NCBI GenBank assembly: GCA_023055425.1
Contig: JALGPY010000006.1
Span: 68,108,127-68,172,126 of the forward strand
Direction: 5' to 3'
Source of the DNA: Linanthus parryae
Lineage: Eukaryota; Streptophyta; Magnoliopsida; Ericales; Polemoniaceae
DNA length: 64,000 nt
The stretch's first letter is position 1. The number at the start of each line of letters is the position of its first letter. The notes below the pieces were generated by a model that was not told the origin of the DNA, did no database searches, and worked only from the letters and a program-made list of their open reading frames with translations. Below, piece by piece: positions 10,433 through 21,130 of the stretch. The translations under genes were made by a program, and so were the position numbers.

Positions 10433-11734
10433 AAACGAAAATATCATATATCTCCAGTGGGCCAAGATCCATATTTCACCTCCTTTTGAGCTAGCTTTGG
10501 CATGTCACTCAAAATTCAGTTATTTAGGTAGGAAAAAATTTCCAATTATATCCAATGTAACTATTTAACAATTGGGTGAATAACTCCTTATTCATAATCT
10601 ATCATATAGACTAGTACCCAATTAACTTGCCTCTAAGCTTTCGATCCCATTTAAGTAGCCTAGTTAAGTTAAACATTTCACTTAGCAATCGGATATTACT
10701 AGCTTATGCCATGGCGCCTTACCAAGATAAATCAAGACACCTTGCTTAGGCAAGCCTACCCTTAATTGATCTAGGTCTTGACGAGTTCAAAGCAAAAGAA
10801 GGCTATAACTTAATATTTAAAGTTTGAGGGATTTACTTGTTTTAGTTGATCTCATCAACAATCTACTCACGCGGATTGGGCAATCCCGATTGAAAGATCA
10901 ATCTTTTATTATTATCTTGTTTAACATACAATCATGCATCACATACATTTATATATAAACAATACAGAAATAAAATTAAGCGTGACATGGATGTGGCCCC
11001 TAACAGTAAGATATTCCCAAGCCAATGACAATATCTAAAGAACTATAAGAATGCTAACCTCCTTTCCAAGTGCTTCCATCTTCTAGTCCATCCTCCAAGC
11101 ATGTGCACTCCATCTTTTGTGCTTCTCTGGAATTAATTTCCTCCAACCTATCTATCTAAAATCTCTACTATCTAGCTAAAAACTACTAAGTAGAAACCTC
11201 ACAAACGAGGGGAGTTAGATGACAAGAGAAAAAATCTAGAATAATAGAGAGGCACGAAACGCATGCCGTATTTTGATTAAATTAAAAAATTATTTGAACC
11301 AAACCACAACAACCATCTAGGCCACACCCATGCACCGTACAATTAAAAAACAAATAAGGTGAATAAAAATTTAATTTTAGTCGCGCGTTGTTTAATTAAT
11401 TGGATAATCATAGTTATCAACCGTGACTACCGATCATTTAGAGAGGGGGCGGCACACCCAAGGGGGCTGCGGAATCAAGGCCGAAACCCTAGGGTGGGAA
11501 AATTAATTTTTCCTTTCCTCCCTATAGGGGGGAATCCAATTTTCTCCGCTTCTTCTTTGCCCAAACCCTAGCAATCACAGTACACCATAATTGTATCAAA
11601 TACAATTTTTATGATCGTATCATATACAAATCATAATCTCATCATATGATATATGATTCAACAGTTTTATAGTTTTTTGCGTAAATCTGTAAAACAGTAA
11701 AAAAATACCTAATGAGATTATGGTTTCACAAGTG
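10433..11734 (-). other. Element B untranslated leader between PBS and gag
   Basis: No ORF is supported. The stretch near 10440-10640 is alignable by eye to G's leader at about 52150-52340 (the ATATCAT...AGTGGG...CAAGATCC block and the TTATTTAGGTAGGAA block). The part near 11430-11570 contains GGGCGG-like and AAACCCTAG strings but no coding signal. Nothing else was recognised. Confidence 0.6.
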
Positions 11735-11746
11735 GCTCTGATACCA
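11735..11746 (-). promoter_or_regulatory. Element B primer-binding site (initiator tRNA-Met)
   Basis: The complement reads TGGTATCAGAGC, the standard copia PBS matching the 3' end of plant initiator tRNA-Met. It lies immediately inside the 5' LTR, which ends at 11748. Confidence 0.92.
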
Positions 11747-11747
11747 C

Positions 11748-13196
11748 TATTGGATTTTGGGAAATCAAACGCAACGGCAATACAAAAAATTAGTTTTCCA
11801 AAACCGACCAAGGACCCGTGTGAATGAGCATAATCTGATAATTAGAGGTTTACCACAGTCAATGACTGGTGACGGACACAAGCGTAGATTGAAGAAATTG
11901 CGCTTCTACGGTATCCACACTAATAGATCAAAGTTGGACTTCTTCTCCAATAGTGCTAATAATAGTAGGAAGAAGGATCTTGTCACATAAGACATACAAA
12001 TCTAGACACGCACGGCGTCTAGGTGCAATCCAACCCGTGGGGTGAAGGGGAGGGGGCGGCTACCTCTTCTTGGCCGAACCCTAGAGAGATTTTCTCTCTT
12101 TTCCTCTATTCTCTCTAGCTCTATAGTAAGTGTGTAGGAGTAGGAATGAATTAAGACTAATTTTTCATAGCTTATAAATCCTACTTATAGCTACAGAAAT
12201 TCATATTTGGCCTTAAATCCAACAGTTTGGATTAGTTTGCATTCTAGTCCACAATTGCTCTTTAGTCCAACTAATGAGCATAGCTTACACTTTAGTCCAA
12301 TATTCATTATTTCTATTTAGTCTAACTAACTAGAAACTAATTCTAGTTTGATCTATTCTTGTGTGTGACCCTGGAGGTTCCTTATTACGTTGGCAGTAAT
12401 ATAATTACAAACATTGAGCGGCAACTAGCAATACATCATTGCTACCCAAGTAATAGCAATGTCATTGATCTGACTAACATTTGTGATTAATGTTACCGTG
12501 TTGTATAATCCCTTTGTCTCATCTATCCGGATTGGACGCAAAACGTGGAGTGTCACACTTGTATATCCAATCTATAGTTTCTTGATCAGTGATTAGACTT
12601 AGATAAACAAATAACATCATATCTAATTTTGATTTATTCGTGCATGGCCATGCATCTCCCTAAGTCTCACTCATCGAGTGGCCGTGGATAGTTACTCCCA
12701 ATATGTAGGAGGGACAAATCCTATCTACCCACTCACACCTCTCAGCATGTTTCATAGCATGTCAAATTATCACTTTTATAATTACCCTCTTACGGTGTAA
12801 TTTAACGACATCAAAACATGATAATTCACATCTAGAGAATGTAGTGACTTCAATTCAAAGGATCACAACACCATTGCCACTATGAGAAGCACTTGTGACA
12901 TTTACATAAATCCCATGTAGCCTTATCATGGCGGGTCTCCAGTATGCAACTTCTCCTAATGCGTACCCATGTGTTAGACTTGATATCTCCATAACAATCT
13001 ACCCACATACAAGTCTCGATGCATTACAGTTTTCCTAATTAACTGTAATACTTTGAATATGGATATTTAAGAATACAACATTTATATTATAAGGACTTCA
13101 TTATATTAACATATCTCCATATTGATAATACAATGAATATATAGCCTTTATAAATGTTCACGATAAATAGATTGTCTCTAGGGCATAACTCTAACA
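11748..13196 (-). repeat. Element B 5' LTR
   Basis: Pairs with 5014-6446. It begins TGTTAGAGTTATGCCC on the minus strand. The inner end has TA where CA/TG symmetry is expected (TATTGG against TGTTGG in the other LTR). The target duplication TGAAG follows at 13197-13201. Confidence 0.9.
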
Positions 13197-13261
13197 TGAA
13201 GTACCTGTGAAGAAGGAAGCGAAGATAACAAGTGGTTTTGGACTGGTTGATGAAAGTTCTT
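13197..13261 (+). pseudogene. Element A third ORF, segment 2 between elements B and C
   Basis: These 65 bp join segment 1 directly (after removing one TGAAG copy) and read KEAKITSGFGLVDESSF, the equivalent of D's TTGFGMLDEKAF. The segment shows that B and C are independent insertions only about 65 bp apart in the same ORF. It ends with TTCTT, the C target duplication. Confidence 0.8.
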
Positions 13262-14736
13262 TGACACGCTCCAACTGCAAGTGTACAGTTGTCGGTGCTG
13301 TAATAATTTGGTATTGCAGGTTGTCGAACCCAAGAGAGTTCGTTCTTTACTAGTTATTAGATCTAAACCTTATATGGGAAAAGTGCGTTGATTTGTTCTA
13401 CTAATTCTATTAAAATTGAAAAGAACACGTATCCAAATTAATCAGATGAATTGTTTCACGATTAACAAAGATAGATTTTTGAGAGTTTCTTAATAAGTTG
13501 ACAAAGTCAGGATATCGCTACGGGTAAACTAAGAATCTCACACCACTTAGGATTTACGTTTTGATAACACGACTATATATTGATTAGTTAAACGAGCACA
13601 ACTGTATTGAGGATTCCTCAACTAACACCTATGCTTAAGCTCTCATACCTGATTCCTCTAGTCTATTCAGGTTCAAGCATGCATTAAGGCTATGAGTCTA
13701 CTCTTTTTTCTTAGCTAACTAGCAAGTTTACTCAACCCTAGATACAACTAGTGCATGTTTCACGTTTCGAAACAATGAACATTGATTCCTCTAACGATCA
13801 TAATCTAACTCAATCCTATTGATATGTCTAACAATAAGAAAGATGAATAAAGATCATAAAACACGCATAACTAAACAAAACATAGTCGATTAAGCTCAAT
13901 AGCATGAAAGCAAATCCATAAACCACAAACCGTGGTGATCAAACCCTAGTTCCCTACGAGATATCCCCAAATAAAAGCTTAGCTACTTAAACACGATCAC
14001 AATACAATGTTATATGATCATAATAAAAAACATGAGAAAAGACGAAGTTTAGAAAGCAAACGAATGATCTCCAAGCTTAACAAGTACTCCCTAGCTTCAA
14101 GCACACATTCCCAAGTTCAAAGATACTGAAAGACAATGCCCTAACTCGTTCTAATACGTTTCCAAAAAGATGGGATAAAGTCTTATTTAACTACACAAAG
14201 ACCTTGCCAGTATTGCTATACTTTCCAATCTCTTCGTGCAAAGACTTCATTTTCTTCGTGCGAAGGTCTTCGCGTGAACGCCCTTTTTCTCTTCGTGCGA
14301 AGAGTTACAGTCTTCGCGCGGAGGTCTTCTTATTTTGAGACAGGGAGCTCTCTCCCAAAGACTTCAGGGACTTTTTTGAAAATTGGCTAAATCCTCTTCG
14401 TGCGAATACCTTTTTATCTTTGTGCGAAGAGACTATACGCTTCACTTCTTTGTCTTCTTTTCTTAAAGTTTCTCGTCTCCGAAGCTCGTCTCACCATCCT
14501 CTTTGATCCTCGCGCCCTGTTTCCTGCCAACCACAACACGAAACAAGACCACACAATCATATCACAATAAAAGCATCAAAATCTATGAGAAACGCCCGGA
14601 TTCAACAATCAATTCACATAAACTCAATATTTGCACTTTTAAGTACATTTTACTCAAAAGACAACAAATTCTCAATGATAAGTACGCAAAATTCAGAAAA
14701 TCAAGTAATAAAATAACTCCTAAAACGGAGTCATCA
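13262..14736 (-). repeat. Element C 3' LTR
   Basis: Pairs with 18020-19471. Shared landmarks include GTCGAACCCAAGAGA near the left end, ATCTCACACCACTTAGG and the CTTCGTGCGAAG series near 14230-14420. The latter are short inverted repeats (CTTCG..CGAAG) repeated several times in both LTRs. Confidence 0.9.
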
Positions 14737-14773
14737 ACTACCCCCACACTACATTTTGCTCGTCCCGAGCAAA
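14737..14773 (-). promoter_or_regulatory. Element C purine tract and upstream hairpin
   Basis: The complement of 14737-14750 reads AGTGTGGGGGTAGT, the plus-strand primer next to the 3' LTR. Just upstream on the minus strand lies an 8-bp inverted repeat with a 3-nt loop (arms 14755-14762 and 14766-14773, TTTGCTCG/CGAGCAAA). Element H has the same hairpin and tract. Confidence 0.85.
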
Positions 14774-14853
14774 TATCTAAGCCAACACTCAATCTATCGA
14801 ATCAATATCCTCACTTCAATCCTCCTCCATTTCTCAAATTCTCAAACTTCCTT

Positions 14854-15156
14854 TTATTTCTTCCCCGATGGTAGGGGAAAGTGATTCTTTAGAGTGGCAT
14901 CATTGATTTTGCAGTAATCCATGCAAAATCTCCACCCAGTAATAGTACGGGTAGAAATCTGATCATCTTTCTCCCCGTCCACCACAGTAATACCTCCCTT
15001 CTTAGGGACACACTTCACCGAGCTAGTCCATGTACTGTCGGAAATTGGGTAGATGATGCCCGCCTCCAACCATTTAAGTATCTCTTTCTTCACCACATCC
15101 TGCATATGAGGGTTCAGGCGGCGTTGAAATTGGACCACCGGTTTCCTATCCTCCAT
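14854..15156 (-). pseudogene. Element C reverse transcriptase, N-terminal fragment
   Basis: The 100-codon reading contains EILKWLEAGIIYPISDS, CVPKKGG and TGWRFCMDYCKIND, the Ty3/gypsy RT fingers in Athila style, and ends at HFPLP followed by unrelated residues and a stop. The catalytic palm (YxDD), RNase H and integrase that should follow are missing, and the purine tract lies about 100 bp further left. A single large internal deletion is the simplest reading. Confidence 0.88.
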
Positions 15157-15334
15157 AAGCTAGATCTCCCTTTAATATCCGTTATAGTCCATCCCATAGC
15201 TGCCTTTCTTCTCTGCAATATCTCTAGTAGCTGATCCTCCTATTCCCTGTTTAAACAAGCAGAATCAATTACAGGTAGATTTTCATTGGATCCAAGATAT
15301 AAATATTTCAAAGGTGCATGTAAAGGCTTTAAAT

Positions 15335-16076
15335 CTAAAACAGGAGCAATATCGAAGGATTAAGAATATTCTTGCTTCCCTTAATAAAGAGGGGTAGGGG
15401 TTGGCGCCAATGAGCCTCCATAGCCTGCTCTTTTATGCTAGAATCTAGTAGAGAAAGTTCCTCATATAGCAGCTCCAGTAAAATGTCTTCCTCCTCATCT
15501 GGTGTGTATGCCTCCACACCAAAACACTGCTCACTCAGCTCATAAGCGGGAAACTTCATAGCTTCAAAGACGTTGAAGGAAAATTTCTCAGCATTTATCC
15601 TCATCGTCAATTCTCCGTTAGCCACATCAATGACGGTCCTCCATGTAGCCAGGAATGGGCGGTCAGGATAAGGGGGACATCCGCATCAGCCTCCATGTCT
15701 AGGATTACAAAATCAGCCGGGAAGATGAGTCCTTCAAATCTCACTAGTACATATTCTAAGATGCCCCTTGGACGTTTGATGGTGAAGTCTGCCATTTGCA
15801 AGCACATCCTAGTCTTTTTTGGTTCTCCCACACCAAGCTGCTCAAAAAAGGATGTGGGCATCAAATGTATGCTTGCGCCAAGATCACATAGTGCTTTCCA
15901 TGAAAAGCATCTCCCAATGTCACAGTAATGATGAAACTTCTCTGATCTTTCATCTTCATTGGTAAAGCCTTTTGGACAACGGCGCTACACTCCTCATTTA
16001 AAGTCACGGTCTCAAAATCATCCATACACCTCCTATTAGAGAGGAGGTCCTTGAGAAATTTTGCATATTTTGGCAT
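15335..16076 (-). pseudogene. Element C protease region
   Basis: From the right: YAKFLKDLLSN, EECSAVVQKALPMK, then the active-site region. The Asp-containing block (C-D-L-G-A-S) is readable at about 15880-15895 but is out of frame with the upstream part because of a frameshift. The downstream part continues MPTSFFEQLGVGEPK and FPADFVILDMEAD to about 15650, followed by acidic pol-linker sequence to 15335. The protease would mature the polyprotein. This copy is frame-broken. Confidence 0.8.
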
Positions 16077-16079
16077 TTG

Positions 16080-17882
16080 TTAGATGGCTTTCGCAAATGG
16101 AATATTGATATGAAACTTACTGAAGATATCCACGAACTTCATGAAGTGCTTATCATCCTCTTGGCTCTTCAATCTTTGCGGGTACGACACACGCACACTA
16201 TGTTCCTCCCTTGGCTTAGGCTTCTCCTCCGACTTCCTACTCGTGTCCTTTGATTGGGGAATCACGGTAGGCACGTGAATTTCTTCATCCAATGCTTTTT
16301 AAGTGGCTTTAGTCGCCTCGACTCGCCCGTGGGTAGGATATGGAGGATCCTTAGTAGTTGTCCCACTGCGAGTAGTGATAGCCTGCAACTTCTCATGGTG
16401 AGTAATTGTGTTAGACGGAAGCATACCAGGTTGAAGTCTAGTACTCTGATTGGTAATCTGCCCAATCTGTGTCTCATGACTCTTCATTGTGCCTTCCATA
16501 GAGACAATTTTTCTATCCATTCTATCTTGATTGGCAAACTGTTTTCTCAGTAAAGAGTTTATCTCTTGGTCCTATTGTTGTTGAGACTGTTACTGTGGGG
16601 CCTGTCTTTTCACTTGGTATGGGACATTAGGATTTTGGCCGGGTGCATATAATCCACTGTTTGGACTACGAGTCTCAGAATTTGTAGTTTCTCTCTTTGC
16701 CACACTGTTAAGTAGGTCTTGAGCTTGCTGCATTTCCATTCCCATAAAGTTACCTCGAACTAGCATATCCAACTCATGTGTTGTTTCCCTGTTTAAAGCA
16801 TTGTAGAAGTAATGAATGAGCATATACCAAGGCTCCCCATGAGTGGGGCACCTACGAAGAATCTGATTGAACTTTCTCCATGTATCCCCCAATGAGTTGT
16901 CTTCATCCTGCGCAAACTTCGTAATTTCAGCAATTTGTTGAGCAAACTTGGATGGTGGAAAATATCTCGTGGCAACACTCTGTCCATGCCGTGATGCTTC
17001 CTGCTGGAAGTTCCAAGAGCCACTGCTTTCCCTTCCCAGATAAAGAGAATGGAAACAACATTAACTTAACTGTATCATCTGGGACCCTCTCATCGTGCAA
17101 AGTTGAAGTAAATTGCTCGAAAATGAGTAGATGGTGGTTAGGGTCATCTCCTGGAGCTCCAGTGAAAGAGCACTCATCACGAACCATATTAATCATGTGT
17201 TGGCGAAATTCAAAATGTTGCACATTTATTTGTGGCCTCACAATGGTTGGTTGGTAGCCAGCTGGTGTAGTTCTGAAGTAGTCCACCATAGGACGGTCAT
17301 CAATAGCAGGGTTGTCCACTTGGCCCACAGGATTTTGCCCATTATTTCTGTTTCCACCATTGTTGCCGCTATTCGCTCCTCCATTGTTTCCCTCTTATAC
17401 CCCCACACCAGGAAGTGGTTGTGGACTTTAGGGGGTTCAAGCGAGCAATTGCAGCCTGCATCTCGGTCATCTGAGCTCAGAGCTGCTCAGTCTCTCTTAC
17501 CCGATTAGATGCATCTTCCATAGCTGCATCGAGCTGCCTCCGCATCTTGCATACCCTTGCGGACAGGGACGGACCCAGAAATGTTTTGTAGGGGGGGGGA
17601 ATAAACAATTTCTGAGCCATAGGGCGCCAAGTAGTAAAATATGTGATGTATAGGAAAATTTCCTATTGCATAAGCACTTGTGAGCCAGATGCCAGGGGGG
17701 CCGTTTCCCATGCAGGGTTTGCTGTAGGTCTGTGCCTGCTTGCGGATCCTCTCAAGCTCAGCTCTAGTATGATCATCCATTTGAACTAAGTTTACTCTCA
17801 TCGAGTCTCTACGTTCTGTACGTAACAAAGTTTCTGGGTTTTCAAGTACTGGATACAAAGGATCTTCACTAGAACAGGTCAT
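16080..17882 (-). pseudogene. Element C gag (Athila-type) remnant
   Basis: Gag forms the particle. From the right: N-terminal MDDHTRAELERI at about 17780, a central block FRQHMINMVRDECSF and DDPNHHLLIFEQF at about 17150-17230, and FPFSLSGKGKQWL at about 17030. Then come WRKFNQILRRCPTHG and IHYFYNALN at about 16800-16870, and LQAITTRSG and YPQRLKSQEDDKHFMKF toward the C-terminus. These are the landmarks of the PF03732-type plant gypsy gag. The reading spans at least three frames. A G-rich stretch at 17565-17710 looks like foreign sequence within the N-terminal part. Confidence 0.85.
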
Positions 17883-17995
17883 GCACCGTGAGCTTCAATC
17901 TGAAACACAGATTACACAAGAAAGTAGGTGAGTAACAGATATAAACAAAAAATAAAATCCCTAAGGCTAGGAATTATAACTAATTTATCCGTAAG

Positions 17996-18019
17996 TCCCC
18001 GACAACGGTGCCTAAAACT
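17996..18019 (-). promoter_or_regulatory. Element C primer-binding site, degraded tRNA-Asp type
   Basis: The complement reads close to TAGGCACCGTTGTCGGGGA directly inside the 5' LTR, differing at a few positions from H's clean GGCGCCGTTGCCGGGGA. The differences fit C-to-T or G-to-A decay. Confidence 0.75.
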
Positions 18020-19471
18020 TGACACGTTCCAAATACAAGTGTAAAGTTGTCGATGCAGTAATAATCCGATATTCCGGGTTGTCGAACCCAAGAGACTTCA
18101 TTCTTAACTAGTTATCAACACTAAACCTTATGTGGGCAAAGCGCGTTGAATTGTTCTACTAATTCTACTAAAATTGAAAAGAACACGTATACCAATTAAT
18201 CAGATGAATTGTTTCACTAAACAAAGATAGACTTTTGAGAGTTTCTTAATAAGTTGACAAAGTCAGGATATCTCTACGGGTAAACTAAGGATCTCACACC
18301 ACTTAGGATTTACGTTTTGATAACACGACTATATCTTGCTTAGTTATACGAGCACAACTGTATTGAAGATTCCTCAACCAAGACCTATGCTTAAGCTCCC
18401 ATACCTGATTCATCTAGTCTATTCAAGTTCAAGCATGCATTAACGTTATGAGTCTACTCTTTGTTCTTAGCTAACTAGCAAGATTACTCAACCCTAGATA
18501 CGGCTAGTGCATGTTTTAAATTTCCTGGTAATGAACATTGATTCCTCTAACGTTCATAACCTAACTCAATCCTATTGATACTTCTAACAATAAGAAATAT
18601 GAATAAAGAGCATAAAACACGCATAACTAAACAAAACATAACCGATTAAGCTCAATAGCATGAAAGCAAATCCATAAACCACAAAACGTGGTGATCAAAC
18701 CCTAGTTCCCTACGAGATATCCAGAAATAATAGCATAGCTACTCATACTCATGATCACAATACAATGTTATATGATCATAATCCAAAACAAGAGAAAAGA
18801 CGAATTTTAGAAAGCAAACGAACGATCTCCAAGCTTAACAAGCACTCCCTAGCTTCAAGCACACGTTCCCAAGTTCAAAAATACTGAAAAACAATGCCCT
18901 AACTCGCTCTAAATACGTTTCCAAGAAGATGAATAAAGTCTTAATTAATTGCACAAAGACCCCGCCAGGATTGCTGCACTTGCCAGTCTCTTCGTGCGAA
19001 GGTCTTCGTGCGAACGCCCTTTTTCTCTTCGTGCGAAGAGTTACAGTCTTTGCGCGAAGGTCTTCTTATTTTGAGATAGATAGCTCTCTCCCGAAGACTT
19101 CTGGGAATTTTCTTAAATTGGCTAACTCCTTCTTTTCGTGCGAAGACCTTTTTCTCTTCATGCGAAGAGACTGTACCCTTCACTTCTTTAGCTTATTTTC
19201 TTTGAGTTCCTCGTCTCCGAAGCTCGTCTCTCCATCCTCTTTTATCCTCGCGTCCTATTTCCTGCCAACCACAACACGAAACAAGACCACACGATCATAT
19301 CACAATAAAAGCTACAAAATCTATGAACGCCCGGATTCAACAATTAATGCACATAAACTCAAGATTTGTAATTTTAAGTACATTTTACTCAAAATACAAC
19401 AAATTCTCCATGATAAGTACGCAAAATGCAGAATATCAAGTAATCAAATAACTCCGGAAACGGAGTTATCA
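18020..19471 (-). repeat. Element C 5' LTR
   Basis: Pairs with 13262-14736, with the same TGACACG start and ATCA end. TTCTT follows at 19472-19476. By eye it differs from its partner by scattered substitutions and small indels. Confidence 0.9.
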
Positions 19472-19476
19472 TTCTT

Positions 19477-20047
19477 CCCAAACGATTGGAGTATTTCAAA
19501 CTAAAAAGGGAAGCTGGAAGTTTTATACTGAGTTATCTCTTGATGAGATTAAGGATAAGACTTTTATCAAACTCAAAGCTGCAACCACATCCAAAGCTTC
19601 AACCAACCTGAATTTCTCTCCGATCATATACAGGCTTGAAATTTTGGAAGATGGATTAGAAGATTTAAGGCAAGTTCAGTTTGACTTGTGCAAGGAAGGT
19701 TTGAAGTTCAAGACTGTGATGTCTTCTATTGAAGAGAAGCTAAATGTGATCATCAAGGGGATGAATCTGTAGAAAGTACCACCTGCTGAGAGTGAGGATG
19801 CTGATAGGATTGATTATGATATGGTCATTTGAGAAGCAGCCAAGCTGGAAAAAAGAAAAAAATACCAGTAGTTGTTACCTCAAAGGAGTTGTTTGAATCA
19901 AGTGGTGAAGAAGCTACTAAGAATGAAGAGGCATCAGCATTAGAGGAACATGAGGAGGCTTCAGGTAATGAGGCATCAGCAGGGGAGGAGGAGGAGGAGG
20001 AAGCTGAGACAGACAAGAAAAAGGAAAAAAATGAAGAGCAAGGCTAA
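19477..20047 (+). pseudogene. Element A third ORF, segment 3 (predicted coiled coil and acidic tail)
   Basis: Continues directly from 13261. From about 19496 one frame reads KKGSWKFYTELSLDEIKDKTF and then a heptad-like stretch (YRLEILEDGLEDLRQVQFDL) to a TAG at about 19770, matching D's GNWKLYSELSEEEL and RLDVLEKDMEELKENQ. From 19829 to 20047 a Glu/Lys-rich tail (SGEEATKNEEASALEEHEE, then a run of Glu) corresponds to D's acidic tail. There is no hydrophobic membrane segment. The function is unknown. Confidence 0.72.
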
Positions 20048-20406
20048 AGAAGGAAAAGAAAGCTAAGAATGATGCTGAAGCAGAAGACACGGTCTCAAAT
20101 CCTTGAAACCCCTTCTTATTTATATCTATTTATTTTCTTTGCTTAAAACACTCTGTACAAGATCCCACATTTCTCAAACTCTTTTAATAAAAATCAAAAA
20201 GGGGAGAGAATATGTGGTTTATCAGCAATACTTTTGGATGCTTAGTTTTAATCTTAGTTCAGTTTTTTGTTTAATTATGTGCTAAGTGTTAATGTGTTAC
20301 AGTTCATTGCTTATATATGTTTATCTGTTGGATTCTAATTGCTATTAAGTTGCAGGACAGATTAGACAGGAAAAATATTTATTTTGTCTTTCATCAAAGG
20401 GGAGAT
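20048..20406 (+). other. Element A 3' untranslated region with two purine tracts
   Basis: No gene is supported. An AAAAAGGGGAGAGAATATG tract lies at about 20189-20207. A second (TTTCATCAAAGGGGAGAT, about 20389-20406) lies immediately before the LTR-like start. D has both at equivalent positions (complements at about 22590 and 22362-22375). The one beside the LTR is the likely plus-strand primer. Confidence 0.6.
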
Positions 20407-21130
20407 CGATAACTCAATCCTTCTTCATTGACGTGGTGTATAAATACAGGGGGAGTTACTCCAAAGATGTAGAATGAAATACCCCATATTTTAGTTGGGG
20501 GTTATTTGGTAATTTTTTAGAAATATTTGAGAATTTCAAGAAGTTTATATTTCAAACATATTCTTGACATATTACTAGTTTCAAACTATAAGGGTCCACT
20601 TGACATTTATGATTTTATAGTATCTCCTTTTGGGGTCATTTTGTAAATTTGAAAAGTTGTGAGATATGATAATTCAATCCTTCTGCATTAATGTGGTGTA
20701 TAAAACTCAGGGTTAGTTATACTTTGAGGATGATGAAAGACAAAGTCAGCTTGAGAGACAAATTCAAAAGTTCCAAAGCTTCGGAGCTTACTATGCTGAT
20801 AATCTTGCTATATTCTGGCTAAAAGATTTCTATGTTGCAGGACTTACATTGGATTGAAAGCTTGTTCATAGAATTTATACCTGTCTCTTACAAATATTCT
20901 TGAGCTTATATATTGAGTTTAATTTTCTATACAAGGATACATATTTATTGCCTTAAGGAATCATGGTCAAAGCTTTGAAGGTGGCCAAAGCTCCAAAGCT
21001 TTGGAGGATATCCTGGAATCCTGTATGTGTTATGCATGCTAACCAATCTGTGTTGCAGGTTAACATATCAAGCTGTGAGATTATTTATTGACTTGTTCTA
21101 AGTTATATTCTCAAAATTGATTATTATTTT
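20407..21130 (+). repeat. Element A 3' LTR, left part, interrupted by element D
   Basis: Begins CGATAACTCAATCC after the purine tract. A second copy of the LTR head (TGATAATTCAATCC) starts at 20667, with about 200 bp of different sequence between. The rest shares landmarks with solo LTR E (GATGATGAAAGACAAA and TTGCAGGA). Palindromes lie at 20967-20978 and 20991-21006 (CTCCAAAGCTTTGGAG). The LTR resumes at about 31262. Confidence 0.7.

Larger units (their letters stand above)
5014..13196 (-). mobile_element. Element B: Ty1/copia retrotransposon inserted in the third ORF of A
   Basis: Two LTRs of about 1.44 kb (5014-6446 and 11748-13196) flank an internal region read on the minus strand. The 5-bp target duplication TGAAG is present at 5009-5013 and 13197-13201, and joining A across it restores co-linearity with D's third ORF. 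A PBS complementary to initiator tRNA-Met and a purine tract are in the expected places. Internal order from the right is leader, gag, protease, RT, RNase H. Integrase is missing. B is related to F and G. A solo LTR (E) sits in its leader. Confidence 0.92.
13262..19471 (-). mobile_element. Element C: Athila-like Ty3/gypsy retrotransposon, pol largely deleted
   Basis: LTRs at 13262-14736 and 18020-19471 start TGACACG and end ...ATCA, with target duplication TTCTT at 13257-13261 and 19472-19476. The internal region is only about 3.3 kb. From the right on the minus strand it holds a degraded tRNA-Asp-type PBS, gag, protease and the first part of RT, then the sequence reaches the hairpin and purine tract beside the 3' LTR. 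RT palm, RNase H and integrase are absent. Gag and protease wording (ITTRSG, NIPFAKAI, EECSAVVQKALP) is Athila-type. Confidence 0.92.

Noticed and set aside
17565..17715. hAT-type MITE in C gag
   Set aside because: The left end CAGGGACGGACCCAGAA looks like a hAT-type terminus, but no inverted partner or 8-bp duplication was found at the right side.
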